DNA of 64,000 nucleotides, taken from Streptomyces cadmiisoli (lineage in GTDB: Bacteria; Actinomycetota; Actinomycetes; Streptomycetales; Streptomycetaceae). How positions within the stretch are numbered: the first letter of the stretch is position 1; each line of letters starts with the position of its first letter. The DNA lies in contig NZ_CP030073.1 in the NCBI RefSeq assembly GCF_003261055.1, positions 5,084,001-5,148,000 of the forward strand, read 5' to 3'. A program made the position numbers and the translations under genes. Under the pieces are notes generated by a model that was given only the letters and a program-made list of their open reading frames with translations, did not search any database and was not told the origin of the DNA. This document shows positions 25,320-34,133 of this stretch, piece after piece.

Positions 25320-25772
25320 ATGGACGACATAGACCGGAAAATTCTTGCCGAGCTCCAGACGGACGGGCGGCTGACCGTGACCGAGCTGGCCGCGCGGGTG
25401 CGGCTGAGCGTCTCGCCCTGCCACCGCAGGCTGCGGGAGCTGGAGCGGTCGGGGGCGATCAGCGGCTACCGGGCCGTGGTGGATCCCGCGGCCGTGGGGC
25501 TGACCTTCGAGGCGCTGGTCTTCGTCTCCATGCGGCAGGAGGACCGGGAGACCGTCGTCGAGTTCGAGCGCGCGGTCGGCGAGGTGGAGCACGTCCTGGA
25601 CGCCCAGCGGCTGTTCGGGGACCCCGACTATCTGCTGCGGGTCGCCACCGCGGACCTCGCCGCCTTCCAGCGGCTGTACGACGAGCGGCTGGCGACGCTG
25701 CCCGGCGTGCAGCGGCTGACCTCGACGCTGGTGATGAAGCACGTCGTCAAGGACCGCCCGATGCCCGCCTGA
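25320..25772 (+). CDS. Lrp/AsnC family transcriptional regulator
   Basis: A 150-residue Lrp-type regulator. The N-terminal helix-turn-helix reads MDDIDRKILAELQTDGRLTVTELAARVRLSVSPCHRRLREL, and a RAM effector domain follows (TFEALVFVSMRQEDRETV, GDPDYLLRVATADL). It senses an amino acid or related metabolite and probably controls the divergent LysE exporter. The frame is open from 25236; the ATG at 25320 fits the family start, with an alternative ATG at 25302. Confidence 0.87.
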   Translation: MDDIDRKILAELQTDGRLTVTELAARVRLSVSPCHRRLRELERSGAISGYRAVVDPAAVGLTFEALVFVSMRQEDRETVVEFERAVGEVEHVLDAQRLFGDPDYLLRVATADLAAFQRLYDERLATLPGVQRLTSTLVMKHVVKDRPMPA

Positions 25773-25790
25773 ACGGCCCCGGACAGCACA

Positions 25791-25826
25791 GCGGGCGGTG
25801 GCCCACCCGGGTGAACCGCCGCCCGC
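25791..25826. terminator. Bidirectional terminator hairpin
   Basis: GCGGGCGGT pairs with the following ACCGCCGCCCGC (with a three-base slip) around a 15-nt loop, between the convergent ends of the Lrp and TetR genes. Confidence 0.6.
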
Positions 25827-25873
25827 CTGACAGGACTTCGGACAGGGACAAGAAGGTGCGCCCGCCGCGCGGG

Positions 25874-26521
25874 CTACTTCGTCGGCTTCTTGCCCGTGAT
25901 GCCCAGATGCACCAGCAGCGCCAGATTCGGCTTGAGTTCGGCCTGCTTCACACCCCAGGACTGGAAGCCCTTCTGGTGCGAGGCGACCGCCGCCAGCATC
26001 GCGACGATCGAACCGGCCATCGCCGCCGGGTTCACGTCCTTGTCGACGCGGCCCTTGGACTGGAGCTCGGCGACCGCGTCCACCAGGGAGTTGTTCACCG
26101 AGTTCAGGATCTTCATACGGAGTTTGTAGAACCGCTTGTCGCCCTCGGCGGCCCCGAGGTCGACGACGCGCAGGATGGCGTCGTTGCGGCGCCAGAACTC
26201 CAGGAAGCCGTCCACGAGTTCCTGGGCGGTCTGCCAGCCGGCCTTGCCGGTCCAGGAGCGGCCGGCCAGCAGCTCGGTCAACCCGGCGCCCTCGGTGGCC
26301 ATTTGCTCGGCGATCTCCAGGACGGCGCCTTCGACGTCCGGGAAGTACTGGTAGAAGGTGGCGGGCGAAGTGCCCGCCTTCCGGGCGACATCGATGACTT
26401 TGACGTCCCGGTACGGGGAGGAGCTGAGCATCTCGCTGAGGCAGTCGAGCAGCTTCTGCCGGGTCGCCTGCCCACGCCGACCGGCCACGCGGCCGTCGAC
26501 GGTACGCACTTGTCCTGTCAT
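25874..26521 (-). CDS. TetR/AcrR family transcriptional regulator
   Basis: A 215-residue TetR regulator. The N-terminal helix-turn-helix spans about residues 36-66 (YRDVKVIDVARKAGTSPATFYQYF), and the rest is a ligand-binding helical domain. It is the only TetR gene in the window and sits amid the catabolic operons, so it is the best local candidate to bind the CTGACG-N3-CGTCAG sites. Its own upstream region lacks a full palindrome; only a half-site CCGTCAG occurs at 26522-26528, next to the ATG. The ligand would be a CoA ester or pathway acid by analogy with KstR-type repressors. It neighbours the possible KbpA and AfsK genes. Family is sure; the regulon assignment is inferred. Confidence 0.86.
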   Translation of the reverse strand: MTGQVRTVDGRVAGRRGQATRQKLLDCLSEMLSSSPYRDVKVIDVARKAGTSPATFYQYFPDVEGAVLEIAEQMATEGAGLTELLAGRSWTGKAGWQTAQELVDGFLEFWRRNDAILRVVDLGAAEGDKRFYKLRMKILNSVNNSLVDAVAELQSKGRVDKDVNPAAMAGSIVAMLAAVASHQKGFQSWGVKQAELKPNLALLVHLGITGKKPTK

Positions 26522-26643
26522 GCCGTCAGCTTACCGAGGGGTGATCGGACCGCGATTCGGCCGACTGCAAATGGGGTGCACGGCGGGAAACGCGGTGGTG
26601 TGGCAGGTGGGCGGGGTGCGTGAAGGACGATTAGCTTGACCAT

Positions 26644-27378
26644 ATGGCCGAAAACAGGGCATCTGCTCGCGACGAGGCGTTCCTGGAGGGTGTCCCCTGC
26701 TGGGTGGACGCACAGCTCGCGGACGTGGAGGCGGGCAAGCGGTTCTACGGTGGGCTCTTCGGGTGGTCCTTCACGGCGTCGCACGGCGGCGGTGTGTGGG
26801 CCCGGCGGGAGGGCGAACCCGTGGCGGCGCTGGCGCGCAAGGCGGACGGCCGCCTGCCCACGGTGTGGACGGTGTACTTCGCGACCCCGGACGCCGACGC
26901 GCTCGCGCGGCGCGTCCGGGCGGGCGGCGGCCAGGTGGTCACCGCTCCGGCGCAGGTCGGGGAGCTGGGCACCGCCGCGCTGGTCACCGACCCCGAGGGC
27001 GCCGTCCTCGGTCTGTGGCAGCCGGGGTCCCACCGGGGCTTCGGGCGGCGCCACGAGCCCGGCACGTTCGCCTGGGCCGAGCTGTACGCCCGCGACACGG
27101 CCGCCGCCAACGCCTTCTACGGGGAGCTGTTCCACGACGCCCTGTTCGGCCCCGACGCCGAGCCGGACTTCGGCCGCGCCCCGCTCGTCGATGTCTTTCC
27201 CGCCGAGATGCCGCCCCATTTCCTGGTCCATTTCGCCGTCGAGGACTGCGAGGCCGCGCTCGCGGCGGTGAGACGGCTCGGCGGCCGCGTCCAGGCGGGG
27301 CCCTTCGCCACTTCGTACGGGACAGTGGGCGTCGTGGCGGACGACCAGGGGGCGTCGTTCGCGGTTCTCCAGCGCTGA
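26644..27378 (+). CDS. VOC (glyoxalase-like) protein, possible AfsK-binding protein KbpA
   Basis: A 244-residue protein of two tandem VOC domains (about residues 15-125 and 138-243), each with the beta-alpha-beta-beta-beta layout. The N-terminal domain begins FLEGVPCWVDAQLADVEAGKRFYGGLFGW and the second FAWAELYARDTAAANAFYGELF. From memory, KbpA, the inhibitor of AfsK autophosphorylation in S. coelicolor, is about 250 residues and encoded near afsK; this gene has matching size and lies just before afsK on the same strand. That identity was not verified. An ordinary VOC dioxygenase/resistance role is the alternative. The ATG at 26644 was chosen. Confidence 0.75.
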   Translation: MAENRASARDEAFLEGVPCWVDAQLADVEAGKRFYGGLFGWSFTASHGGGVWARREGEPVAALARKADGRLPTVWTVYFATPDADALARRVRAGGGQVVTAPAQVGELGTAALVTDPEGAVLGLWQPGSHRGFGRRHEPGTFAWAELYARDTAAANAFYGELFHDALFGPDAEPDFGRAPLVDVFPAEMPPHFLVHFAVEDCEAALAAVRRLGGRVQAGPFATSYGTVGVVADDQGASFAVLQR

Positions 27379-27555
27379 CCTGCTGCTTTTGATCTGATAA
27401 AAGGCGTGACACCCCATATGTCGCCGGGTTCGCAACCTGTGGCCCGGACAGGAAGAATCAGGGTGCGTGCCGCCACGGCGGTGCGGTGGTGAGACGCTGC
27501 ACTGGGTCGCGTACATATGGAGGTGGCGCGGCTCGTACGGGGAGGTGGCAGGCAA

Positions 27556-29907
27556 GTGGTGGATCAGCTGACACAGCACGATCCGCGGCGGATCGGGCCG
27601 TTCGAGGTGCTGGGACGACTGGGCGCCGGCGGCATGGGACTGGTTTATCTCGCACGCTCGGCGTCCGGCCGGCGCGTGGCGATCAAGACCGTCCGGACGG
27701 AGCTCGCCGAGGACCAGCTGTTCCGGGTCCGGTTCACGCGCGAGGTCGAGGCGGCCCGCGCGGTGTCCGGCTTCTACACGGCGGCCGTGGTCGACGCCGA
27801 CCCGCGCGCCGCCGTGCCGTGGCTGGCCACCGCGTACGTGCCCGCGCCCTCGCTCGAGGAGATAGTGAACGACTGCGGGCCGCTGCCGGCCCAGGCGGTG
27901 CGCTGGCTGGCGGCGGGCGTCGCGGAGGCCCTCCAGTCCATCCACGGCGCCGGGCTCGTCCACCGGGACCTCAAGCCCTCCAACGTCCTGGTCGTCGAGG
28001 ACGGTCCCCGGGTGATCGACTTCGGGATCGCCTCCGGCGTGTCGAACACCCGTTTGACGATGACGAACGTCGCCGTCGGCACCCCCGCCTACATGTCGCC
28101 CGAGCAGGCGAAGGACTCGCGCTCCGTCACCGGCGCCAGCGACGTCTTCTCGCTGGGCTCCACCCTCGTCTTCGCCGCCACCGGGCACCCTCCCTTCCAC
28201 GGCGCCAACCCGGTCGAGACCGTCTTCATGCTGCTGCGCGAGGGCCCCGACCTGGAGGGACTCCCGGACGAGCTGCGCCCGCTGATCGAGTCCTGTATGC
28301 AGATGGACCCCTCGGCCCGTCCCACCCCCGCCGATCTCCAGGCCCAGCTCGCCCCGCACCTGTTCGGCTCCGGCTCCGACGACAGCGGAACGGCCTCGGC
28401 ATGGCTGCCGGAGAAGGCCGTCGGCCTGATCGAGACCCGCCGCGGCGGACGCCCCGCGGTCAGACCGGCCCCGGGAACGGGCCGCAGCGCGGGCCGGCCG
28501 CACGCCGTGCCGCCCCCGCCGTCCCACGACCCCGTCGTACCGGCCCCGCCCGTGCCCGCCCCGGTCGGCGCCCCCGACGGCGGCCCGGTCCGGCTGGCCG
28601 GCGCCCCGATGCCGATCGGCCCCGGCCCCCGGGTCGCCGACGCCCGTGCCGCCGCGGTCAAGGCGCCTCCCCCCGAGGCCGGTCTCGTCGCGTCCTGGTC
28701 CAGGCCCCGCCCCGGTGTCAACGGCGCCGAACCCGCCGTCCCGGCCGCGGCCCCGCCGCCGCTGCCGGAGAGCCCGGCCGGCTGGCGCCCCTGGCGCTTC
28801 CGCATGTCCAACGACGTCTGGGGCACCCCCGCCGTCGCCGACGACCTGGTGTACGTCACGTCCTTCGAGGTCCACGCCCTGGACGTGGCCACCGGCCGGC
28901 GCCGCTTCAAGACCCGTGACGTGGCCTGGTCGATGGCGGTCGCCGACGGCAGGGTGCACGCCTCCGACGGACCCACCCTGTTCGCCCTGGACGCCCGCGA
29001 GGGCGGCGACCTGTGGCGGCTGTCGACGGACGCCTGGGTGTACTCCCTGAAGGCCGAACGCGGCACCGTCGTCACCGGCACCCGCGGCGGCGGCGTGCAG
29101 GCCTGGGAGGCCGCCAGCGGCCTCAAGCTGTGGGAGATCGGCGGCTGCCAGAGCGACTTCGAGTCGCCCGAGGCCGGGCCCGCCCTGCACGACGGCACGG
29201 TGTACGTGTGGCAGGACGCCAGGCTGCGCGCCCTGGACGCCCGCACCGGCGACGAGCGCTGGTCGTACCCGATCGGCGACGCGGCCTCCTGCGGCGGCGT
29301 CCCGGTCCGGATCACGCCCGCCCCCGACGGCTACGTCTACGTCTGCGCCGGCACCCGCGTCCTGGCCGTCGAGGCGGCCGGCGGGCACGTCCGCTGGCAC
29401 TTCGAGGCACCCGCGGTGTTCCTCTCCCCGCCCGCCTTCGCGCCCGGCCCCGCCGTCACCGGCGGCGGCGTCTACCTCGCCGACTACCTCGGCACGGTCT
29501 ACGCCCTCGACGCCACCGACGGCCGCGACCGCTGGCGGATCGCCACCGAGTCAAGGTCGTCCATCGAGCCGGTGCTGGTCGCCGCCGGCCACGTCCATGT
29601 CGGCAGCGGCACCGGCCTGTACACGCTGGACGCGGTCACCGGCACGCCCAAGTGGCGCTTTCAGGCGGGCGGCGACATCGTGGGCTCGCCCTCGGTCGCC
29701 GAGGGCCGGATCCACTTCGGCTCCACCGACCACCTGCTGTACACCCTGAAGGCCGACGACGGCCGGCTGCGCTGGAAGCTCGCCACGGGCGGCGAGATCA
29801 CCGGCTCCCCGGTGGTCAAGGACGGCATCGTGTACGCGTGCAGCAAGGACCGCTGTGTGTACGCGCTGGACGCGGAGAAGGGCACCGGTACGGCGCGGAC
29901 CGCCTGA
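27556..29907 (+). CDS. afsK: Serine/threonine protein kinase AfsK
   Basis: A 783-residue kinase that phosphorylates AfsR and links growth to antibiotic production and hyphal branching in Streptomyces. Kinase motifs are GAGGMG (residues 23-28), the ATP lysine K44, HRDLKPSN (from residue 136) and DFG (155-157). A Pro/Ala-rich linker follows, then a PQQ-type beta-propeller from about residue 415 to the end, with repeats such as [15 protein letters not shown]. The domain order and much of the sequence match S. coelicolor AfsK from memory. The GTG at 27556 (start [12 protein letters not shown]) agrees with that protein; an ATG at 27517 is also in frame. No membrane helix is visible, consistent with loose membrane association. 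Confidence 0.93.
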   Translation: MVDQLTQHDPRRIGPFEVLGRLGAGGMGLVYLARSASGRRVAIKTVRTELAEDQLFRVRFTREVEAARAVSGFYTAAVVDADPRAAVPWLATAYVPAPSLEEIVNDCGPLPAQAVRWLAAGVAEALQSIHGAGLVHRDLKPSNVLVVEDGPRVIDFGIASGVSNTRLTMTNVAVGTPAYMSPEQAKDSRSVTGASDVFSLGSTLVFAATGHPPFHGANPVETVFMLLREGPDLEGLPDELRPLIESCMQMDPSARPTPADLQAQLAPHLFGSGSDDSGTASAWLPEKAVGLIETRRGGRPAVRPAPGTGRSAGRPHAVPPPPSHDPVVPAPPVPAPVGAPDGGPVRLAGAPMPIGPGPRVADARAAAVKAPPPEAGLVASWSRPRPGVNGAEPAVPAAAPPPLPESPAGWRPWRFRMSNDVWGTPAVADDLVYVTSFEVHALDVATGRRRFKTRDVAWSMAVADGRVHASDGPTLFALDAREGGDLWRLSTDAWVYSLKAERGTVVTGTRGGGVQAWEAASGLKLWEIGGCQSDFESPEAGPALHDGTVYVWQDARLRALDARTGDERWSYPIGDAASCGGVPVRITPAPDGYVYVCAGTRVLAVEAAGGHVRWHFEAPAVFLSPPAFAPGPAVTGGGVYLADYLGTVYALDATDGRDRWRIATESRSSIEPVLVAAGHVHVGSGTGLYTLDAVTGTPKWRFQAGGDIVGSPSVAEGRIHFGSTDHLLYTLKADDGRLRWKLATGGEITGSPVVKDGIVYACSKDRCVYALDAEKGTGTARTA

Positions 29908-30021
29908 GCGGCACCGGGGCCGGCCGTCGAACGGGCTCGGCGGGGGCTCCGGACGGCGGCGGTCGCCCCGGACACCACGCCCGGTCCGCGGCACCCGCCA
30001 CGCGGTGGGCGCGCTCCCGGC

Positions 30022-30798
30022 TCACCGGACCCGGAAGCCGTCCGGCCGCCGTGCGGCGAACAGTTCGGCCTGCCGCTCGGCGGGCAGATTACCCAGCGCG
30101 ACCAGATGCGGGGCCAGGGCCAACGCCTGGGAGAGGGCCGCCTCCCGGGCCGCCCAGCAGGCGCGCACGGTGCCCTGCACGGCCTCGGGCGGACACCCCG
30201 CGATGGTCTCGGCGCAGCGCACGGCCGCCGCCACCGCCTCGCCGGGGGCGGTGACCTCCGACACCAGGCCCACCTCGTACGCCCGCCGCGCGGAGATCCG
30301 CTCCGCGGTGCCCATCAACGCCATCCTCGCCACCTCCCCGGGCGGCATCCGCTGCGCCAGGTACATCGACTCGTACGCGCTGACCATGCCGTAGGTCGTG
30401 TGCGGGTCGAAGAAGGTGGCGGTCTCGTCCGCGACGACGAACTCGGCCTCGCCCAGCAGGTAGAAGGCGCCGCCGCAGGCCATGCCGCGCACGGCCGCGA
30501 CGACCGGTTTCCACAGGTCGTTCGCCTTCGGGCCGACGGTGAGCAGCGGGTCGTCCACCATGTACGGCGAGCCGGGCTGCGGCACCTCGGCGCCGCGGTC
30601 GATGCCGGTGCAGAAGGCCCGTTCCCCGGCGCCGGTCAGGACGACGGCCCGTACGGAGTCGTCGAACCGGAACTCCCGCCAGACCGCGGCGAGGTCGGCC
30701 GCCGTCGCGAGATCGACGGCGTTGAGCCGTTCGGGTCGGTCCAGGGTGACGACGGCGACGCCGGTGGCCTTGTCGGCGGTGACCCGGACGCCGCTCAC
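30022..30798 (-). CDS. Enoyl-CoA hydratase/isomerase family protein
   Basis: A 258-residue crotonase-fold protein. Oxyanion-hole blocks are GERAFCTGIDRG and VRGMACGGAFYLLGEAEFVVAD; the region after it reads DPHTTYGMVSAYESMYLAQRM, unlike typical hydratases, so the catalytic residues may be unusual. The GTG start lies inside the DUF35 stop (GTGA), a coupled end of the Ltp2-DUF35-hydratase operon. In steroid side-chain degradation a hydratase, a DUF35 protein and Ltp2 act in sequence; here that order is inferred from gene content. Confidence 0.84.
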   Translation of the reverse strand: MSGVRVTADKATGVAVVTLDRPERLNAVDLATAADLAAVWREFRFDDSVRAVVLTGAGERAFCTGIDRGAEVPQPGSPYMVDDPLLTVGPKANDLWKPVVAAVRGMACGGAFYLLGEAEFVVADETATFFDPHTTYGMVSAYESMYLAQRMPPGEVARMALMGTAERISARRAYEVGLVSEVTAPGEAVAAAVRCAETIAGCPPEAVQGTVRACWAAREAALSQALALAPHLVALGNLPAERQAELFAARRPDGFRVR

Positions 30799-31211
30799 AC
30801 CCGCTCCAGCACCCATTGCGGGAGGCCGTCGCCGTCGAAGACGACGCGGACCCGCGCGCCGATCCGGATCCCGCCGGGCGCCACGGAGTCGAGGCGGGCG
30901 CCGGGTTCGCGGACGAGGTTGCCGACGAGCCGGACGGCGGGTGCGTCGGCCAGCTCGACGACGATCACGTTGTACGGCGCCTGTTCGGCGTAGTCGGGCA
31001 GCAGCGGCGGGTGCGGCACGACGTACGACCAGATCCGTCCGTGGCCGCCGACCGCGCGCCACTCCGTCGCGAAGGACCGGCAGCGCGGGCAACAGGGCCG
31101 GGGCGGGAACCGGAACCCGCCGCAGTCGGCGCAGGCCTGGATCCGCAGTTCGCCCCGGGCGGCGTACCGCCAGAAGGGGGCGCCGTCGGCGTCGATGGCG
31201 GGGCTGAGCAT
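30795..31211 (-). CDS. DUF35/OB-fold zinc-ribbon protein (ChsH2-like)
   Basis: A 138-residue DUF35 protein. The zinc ribbon is CADCGGFRFPPRPCCPRC (four ligand cysteines plus one extra), followed by an OB fold beginning IWSYVVPHPPLLPDY. It sits between the Ltp2-like gene (9-bp gap) and the hydratase (4-bp overlap). In Mycobacterium, Ltp2 needs a DUF35 domain for retro-aldol activity, so a complex with the product of 31221 is expected. The ATG follows GAGGAG with six bases between. This is the second DUF35 gene of the window. Confidence 0.86.
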   Translation of the reverse strand: MLSPAIDADGAPFWRYAARGELRIQACADCGGFRFPPRPCCPRCRSFATEWRAVGGHGRIWSYVVPHPPLLPDYAEQAPYNVIVVELADAPAVRLVGNLVREPGARLDSVAPGGIRIGARVRVVFDGDGLPQWVLERV

Positions 31212-31220
31212 GTCGACTCC

Positions 31221-32369
31221 TCAGTTCCGGAGCAGCAGGGCGGAGGTGGGGACGCCCTCACCGGCCGTGACCAGGCAGGTGGCGGCGCCGGGGACCTGCG
31301 CGGTACTGGTCCCCCGCAGTTGCTTGACACCCTCGGTGATGAGGTTGAACCCGTGGACGTAGGCCTCGCTGAGCCCGCCGCCGCCGGTGTTCAGCGGCAG
31401 CCGCCCGCCGGTCTCCAGGGCGCCCCCCTCGGTGAAGGCGCCGCCCTCACCGCGGTCGCAGAAGCCGTAGCCCTCCAGGGAGAGCGGGACGAGGGCGGTG
31501 AACGCGTCGTAGATCTGGGCGACGTCCACGTCCTGCGGGGTGAAGTCGGCGTGCTTCCACAGGTGCCGGGCCGCGGTCCAGGCGGGGCCGGTGAGCGGGT
31601 CGTCGTTCCAGTAGTTGACCATGCCGTGGTGCTGGGCGGGCAGGCCCTGCGCGGCGGAGTGGACGTAGACGGGCCGGCTCCGGCAGTCCCGGGCCCGCTC
31701 GCGCGAGACGACGACGCAGGCCAGCGCGCCATCGGTCTCCAGGCAGTTGTCGAACAGGCAGAGGGGTTCGCTGATCCAGCGGGAGGTCATGTACATCTCG
31801 CGGGTCAGCGGCCGGTCGTACATCACCGCGGCGGGGTTCTGGTTGGCCCGGTTCCGGCAGGCGAGGGCCACATTGAACAGGTGGTCCCGGGTGGTGCCGT
31901 ACTCGTGCATGTGGCGGCGGGCGAGCATGGCTATCTCGTCGGCCGGGCGCAGCAGCCCGAAGGGGCGGGTCCACTGGGCCGGGGTGGGGAGCTGGACGGT
32001 GGTGTTCGTCCAGGGCCGCGGCCCGCTGCCCCGTTTGCGGGACCGCCAGGCGACCCCGACCGTGGCCTGCCCGGTGGCGACGGCGGCGGCGAGGTGGGCG
32101 ACGGTGGCGCAGGAGCCGCCGCCCCCGTAGCCCACCTTGCTGAAGAAGGTGAGGTCGCCGAGGCCCAGGCTCTTGGCGAGCTCCACCTCGTCGGTCTCCT
32201 CCATCGTGTAGGAGGCCAGCGCGTCGACCTCCCGCGGGGCGATCCCGGCGTCGTCCAGGGCGGCGAGCACGGCACGGCACGCGAGGGTCCGCTCGTCCTC
32301 CGGAAGGCGCCGGGCGAAGGCGGTCTGCCCGATCCCGACGATCGCCGTCGCGTCCTTCAGCCCTGCCAT
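31221..32369 (-). CDS. Ltp2-like retro-aldolase (thiolase/lipid-transfer family)
   Basis: A 382-residue thiolase-fold protein closely resembling mycobacterial Ltp2 from memory, sharing blocks such as LTFFSKVGYGGGGSCATV, SRWISEPLCLFDNCLETDGA, GGRLPLNTGGGGLSEAYVHG and QLRGTS...VTAGEGVPTS. Ltp2 cleaves a beta-hydroxy acyl-CoA of the steroid side chain, releasing propionyl-CoA, so a retro-aldol cleavage is the best guess. Substrate identity is not shown. The ATG at 32369 follows GGAGGTG. It leads the operon with DUF35 and hydratase and is divergent from the FadD3-like ligase, with sites 10 and 11 between. Confidence 0.87.
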   Translation of the reverse strand: MAGLKDATAIVGIGQTAFARRLPEDERTLACRAVLAALDDAGIAPREVDALASYTMEETDEVELAKSLGLGDLTFFSKVGYGGGGSCATVAHLAAAVATGQATVGVAWRSRKRGSGPRPWTNTTVQLPTPAQWTRPFGLLRPADEIAMLARRHMHEYGTTRDHLFNVALACRNRANQNPAAVMYDRPLTREMYMTSRWISEPLCLFDNCLETDGALACVVVSRERARDCRSRPVYVHSAAQGLPAQHHGMVNYWNDDPLTGPAWTAARHLWKHADFTPQDVDVAQIYDAFTALVPLSLEGYGFCDRGEGGAFTEGGALETGGRLPLNTGGGGLSEAYVHGFNLITEGVKQLRGTSTAQVPGAATCLVTAGEGVPTSALLLRN

Positions 32370-32397
32370 GAGCACACCTCCGCAACGGTCCGGTCTG

Positions 32398-32412
32398 CTG
32401 ACAGTCCGTCAG
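32398..32412. promoter_or_regulatory. Palindromic operator, site 10
   Basis: CTGACAGTCCGTCAG, one mismatch in the left half, 28 bp upstream of the Ltp2-like ATG. It pairs with site 11, 27 bp away. Confidence 0.74.
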
Positions 32413-32424
32413 GCTACCGCTAAT

Positions 32425-32439
32425 CTGACGGGTAGTCAG
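32425..32439. promoter_or_regulatory. Palindromic operator, site 11
   Basis: CTGACGGGTAGTCAG, identical to site 1, in the promoter of the FadD3-like ligase. It ends two bases before an in-frame ATG, so that ATG is unlikely to be the start. Confidence 0.77.
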
Positions 32440-32462
32440 CTATGGGTTCGGGGAGGCCGGTT

Positions 32463-34046
32463 GTGCGAGGGGACGAGGAGTGGGGCAGCATCCCGGCGCT
32501 GGTGCGGAGCGCGGCCGAACGGTACGGCGACGCCGAGGCGGTGGTGGAGGGCAGGACCAGGATCTCGTACGCCGAACTGGGCGCCCGCGTGGAACGCGCG
32601 GCGGCGGCCTGTCTGGCGTACGGGGTGGCGCCCGGCGACCGGGTCGCGGTCTGGGCGCCGAACACCCTGGACTGGATCGTCTCGGCGCTGGGCGCGGTGT
32701 CGTCCGGCGCGGTCCTGGTCCCGCTGAACACGCGCTTCAAGGGCACGGAGGCCGCGGACGTCCTGCGGCGCAGCCGCGCGCGGCTGCTGTTCGTCACGGG
32801 CACGTTCCTGGGGACGTCGTACGTGGCGTCGCTGCGGCGGGCCGCGGGGGAGGGCGACGGGCGGGGCCCGCTGCCCGGACTGCCGTCCCTGGAACAGGTG
32901 GTGGTCCTGTCGGACGACGCCCCGGCCGACTTCCGCACCTGGAAGGACTTCCTGGCCGGCGGCGACCGGGTGGCGGGGGCCGCCGTGCGGGCCCGGGCCG
33001 ACGCCGTCGAGCCGTCCCGGCCGTCGGACATCGTCTACACCTCGGGCACCACCGGCCGCCCCAAGGGCGCGGTGATCACCCATGCGCAGAGCCTGCGCGC
33101 CTACGAGGTCTGGAGCGACCTGGCGGGCCTGCGCGGCGACGACCGCTACCTCATCGTGAACCCCTTCTTCCACACCTTCGGCTACAAGGCGGGGATCCTG
33201 GCCTGTCTGATGCGGGGCGCGACGATGATCCCCCAGCCGGTCTTCGACGTGGACACGGTCCTGGCGAACATCGCGGCGGAACGGGTGTCCGTCCTGCCCG
33301 GCCCGCCCGCCCTGCACCAGGCCCTGCTGGACCACGCCTCCCGCGACGCCCACGACCTGTCCGCGCTGCGCCTGGTGGTGACCGGTGCCGCGGTCGTCCC
33401 GCTGCGTCTGGTCGAGCGCCTGCGCGGCGAACTCGGTGTGGACACCGTCCTGACGGCGTACGGCCTGTCCGAGGCGAGCGGCATCGTCACGATGTGCCGG
33501 CGCGGCGACGACCCCGCGGTGATTGCGTCGACGTCCGGCCGGGCGATCCCGGGCACGCGGGTGCGGGTCGACGCGCCCGCCGGCAGTCCCGGGGAGGTCC
33601 TGGTCAGCGGATTCAACGTGATGGCCGGCTACTTCGAGGACGACGCGGCCACGGCCGAGGTGCTGGGGGCGGACGGCTGGCTGCGCACCGGCGACGTGGG
33701 CGTGCTGGACGCGGCGGGAAACCTGCGCATCACCGACCGGATCAAGGACATGTTCATCGTCGGCGGCTTCAACGCCTATCCCGCCGAGATAGAGCAGGCG
33801 CTCGGCCTGCATCCGGCGGTGGCCGACGTCGCCGTGATCGGCGTTCCCGACGCCCGGCTGGGTGAGGTCGGCAAGGCCTACGTGGTGCGGCGCCCGGGGG
33901 CCGTGCTGACCGCGGACGACCTGATCGCCTGGGCGCGCCGGGAGATGGCGAACTACAAGGTGCCCCGGACGGTGGAGTTCGTGGGGGAGCTGCCGCGCAA
34001 CGCGAGCGGCAAGGTGGTGAAGGGGGAGCTGCGGGCGCGGCGCTGA
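32463..34046 (+). CDS. FadD3-like acyl-CoA synthetase
   Basis: A 527-residue AMP-forming ligase. Adenylation motifs are YTSGTTGRPKGA, AYGLSE and the hinge DRIKDMFIVGGFNAYP; the catalytic lysine region ends NASGKVVK. From memory it resembles mycobacterial FadD3, which activates the steroid C/D-ring propionate HIP, sharing NPFFHxFGYKAGILACL. No ring-cleavage genes such as ipdAB are present, so a HIP-like but possibly different substrate is inferred. The start is the GTG at 32463 with GGGGAGG six bases upstream; the ATG at 32442 lies against operator site 11. Confidence 0.86.
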   Translation: MRGDEEWGSIPALVRSAAERYGDAEAVVEGRTRISYAELGARVERAAAACLAYGVAPGDRVAVWAPNTLDWIVSALGAVSSGAVLVPLNTRFKGTEAADVLRRSRARLLFVTGTFLGTSYVASLRRAAGEGDGRGPLPGLPSLEQVVVLSDDAPADFRTWKDFLAGGDRVAGAAVRARADAVEPSRPSDIVYTSGTTGRPKGAVITHAQSLRAYEVWSDLAGLRGDDRYLIVNPFFHTFGYKAGILACLMRGATMIPQPVFDVDTVLANIAAERVSVLPGPPALHQALLDHASRDAHDLSALRLVVTGAAVVPLRLVERLRGELGVDTVLTAYGLSEASGIVTMCRRGDDPAVIASTSGRAIPGTRVRVDAPAGSPGEVLVSGFNVMAGYFEDDAATAEVLGADGWLRTGDVGVLDAAGNLRITDRIKDMFIVGGFNAYPAEIEQALGLHPAVADVAVIGVPDARLGEVGKAYVVRRPGAVLTADDLIAWARREMANYKVPRTVEFVGELPRNASGKVVKGELRARR

Positions 34047-34103
34047 GCGGGGGTGGGGGGCGGGGGTGCGGGGCGCCGTGCGGCGACGCCCCGCCATGTC
34101 CGT

Positions 34104-34126
34104 CCGGCCGGAGGCACTCCGGCCGG
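34104..34126. terminator. Bidirectional terminator hairpin
   Basis: Perfect 10-bp stem CCGGCCGGAG/CTCCGGCCGG with loop GCA, between the convergent FadD3-like and phospholipase A2 genes. Confidence 0.75.
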
Positions 34127-34133
34127 CGCCGGG

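Noticed and set aside
26515..26530. CTGTCATGCCGTCAG-like sequence at the TetR start as an operator
   Set aside because: Only the right half-site fits CTGACG-N3-CGTCAG; the left half has several mismatches and the site overlaps the start codon.
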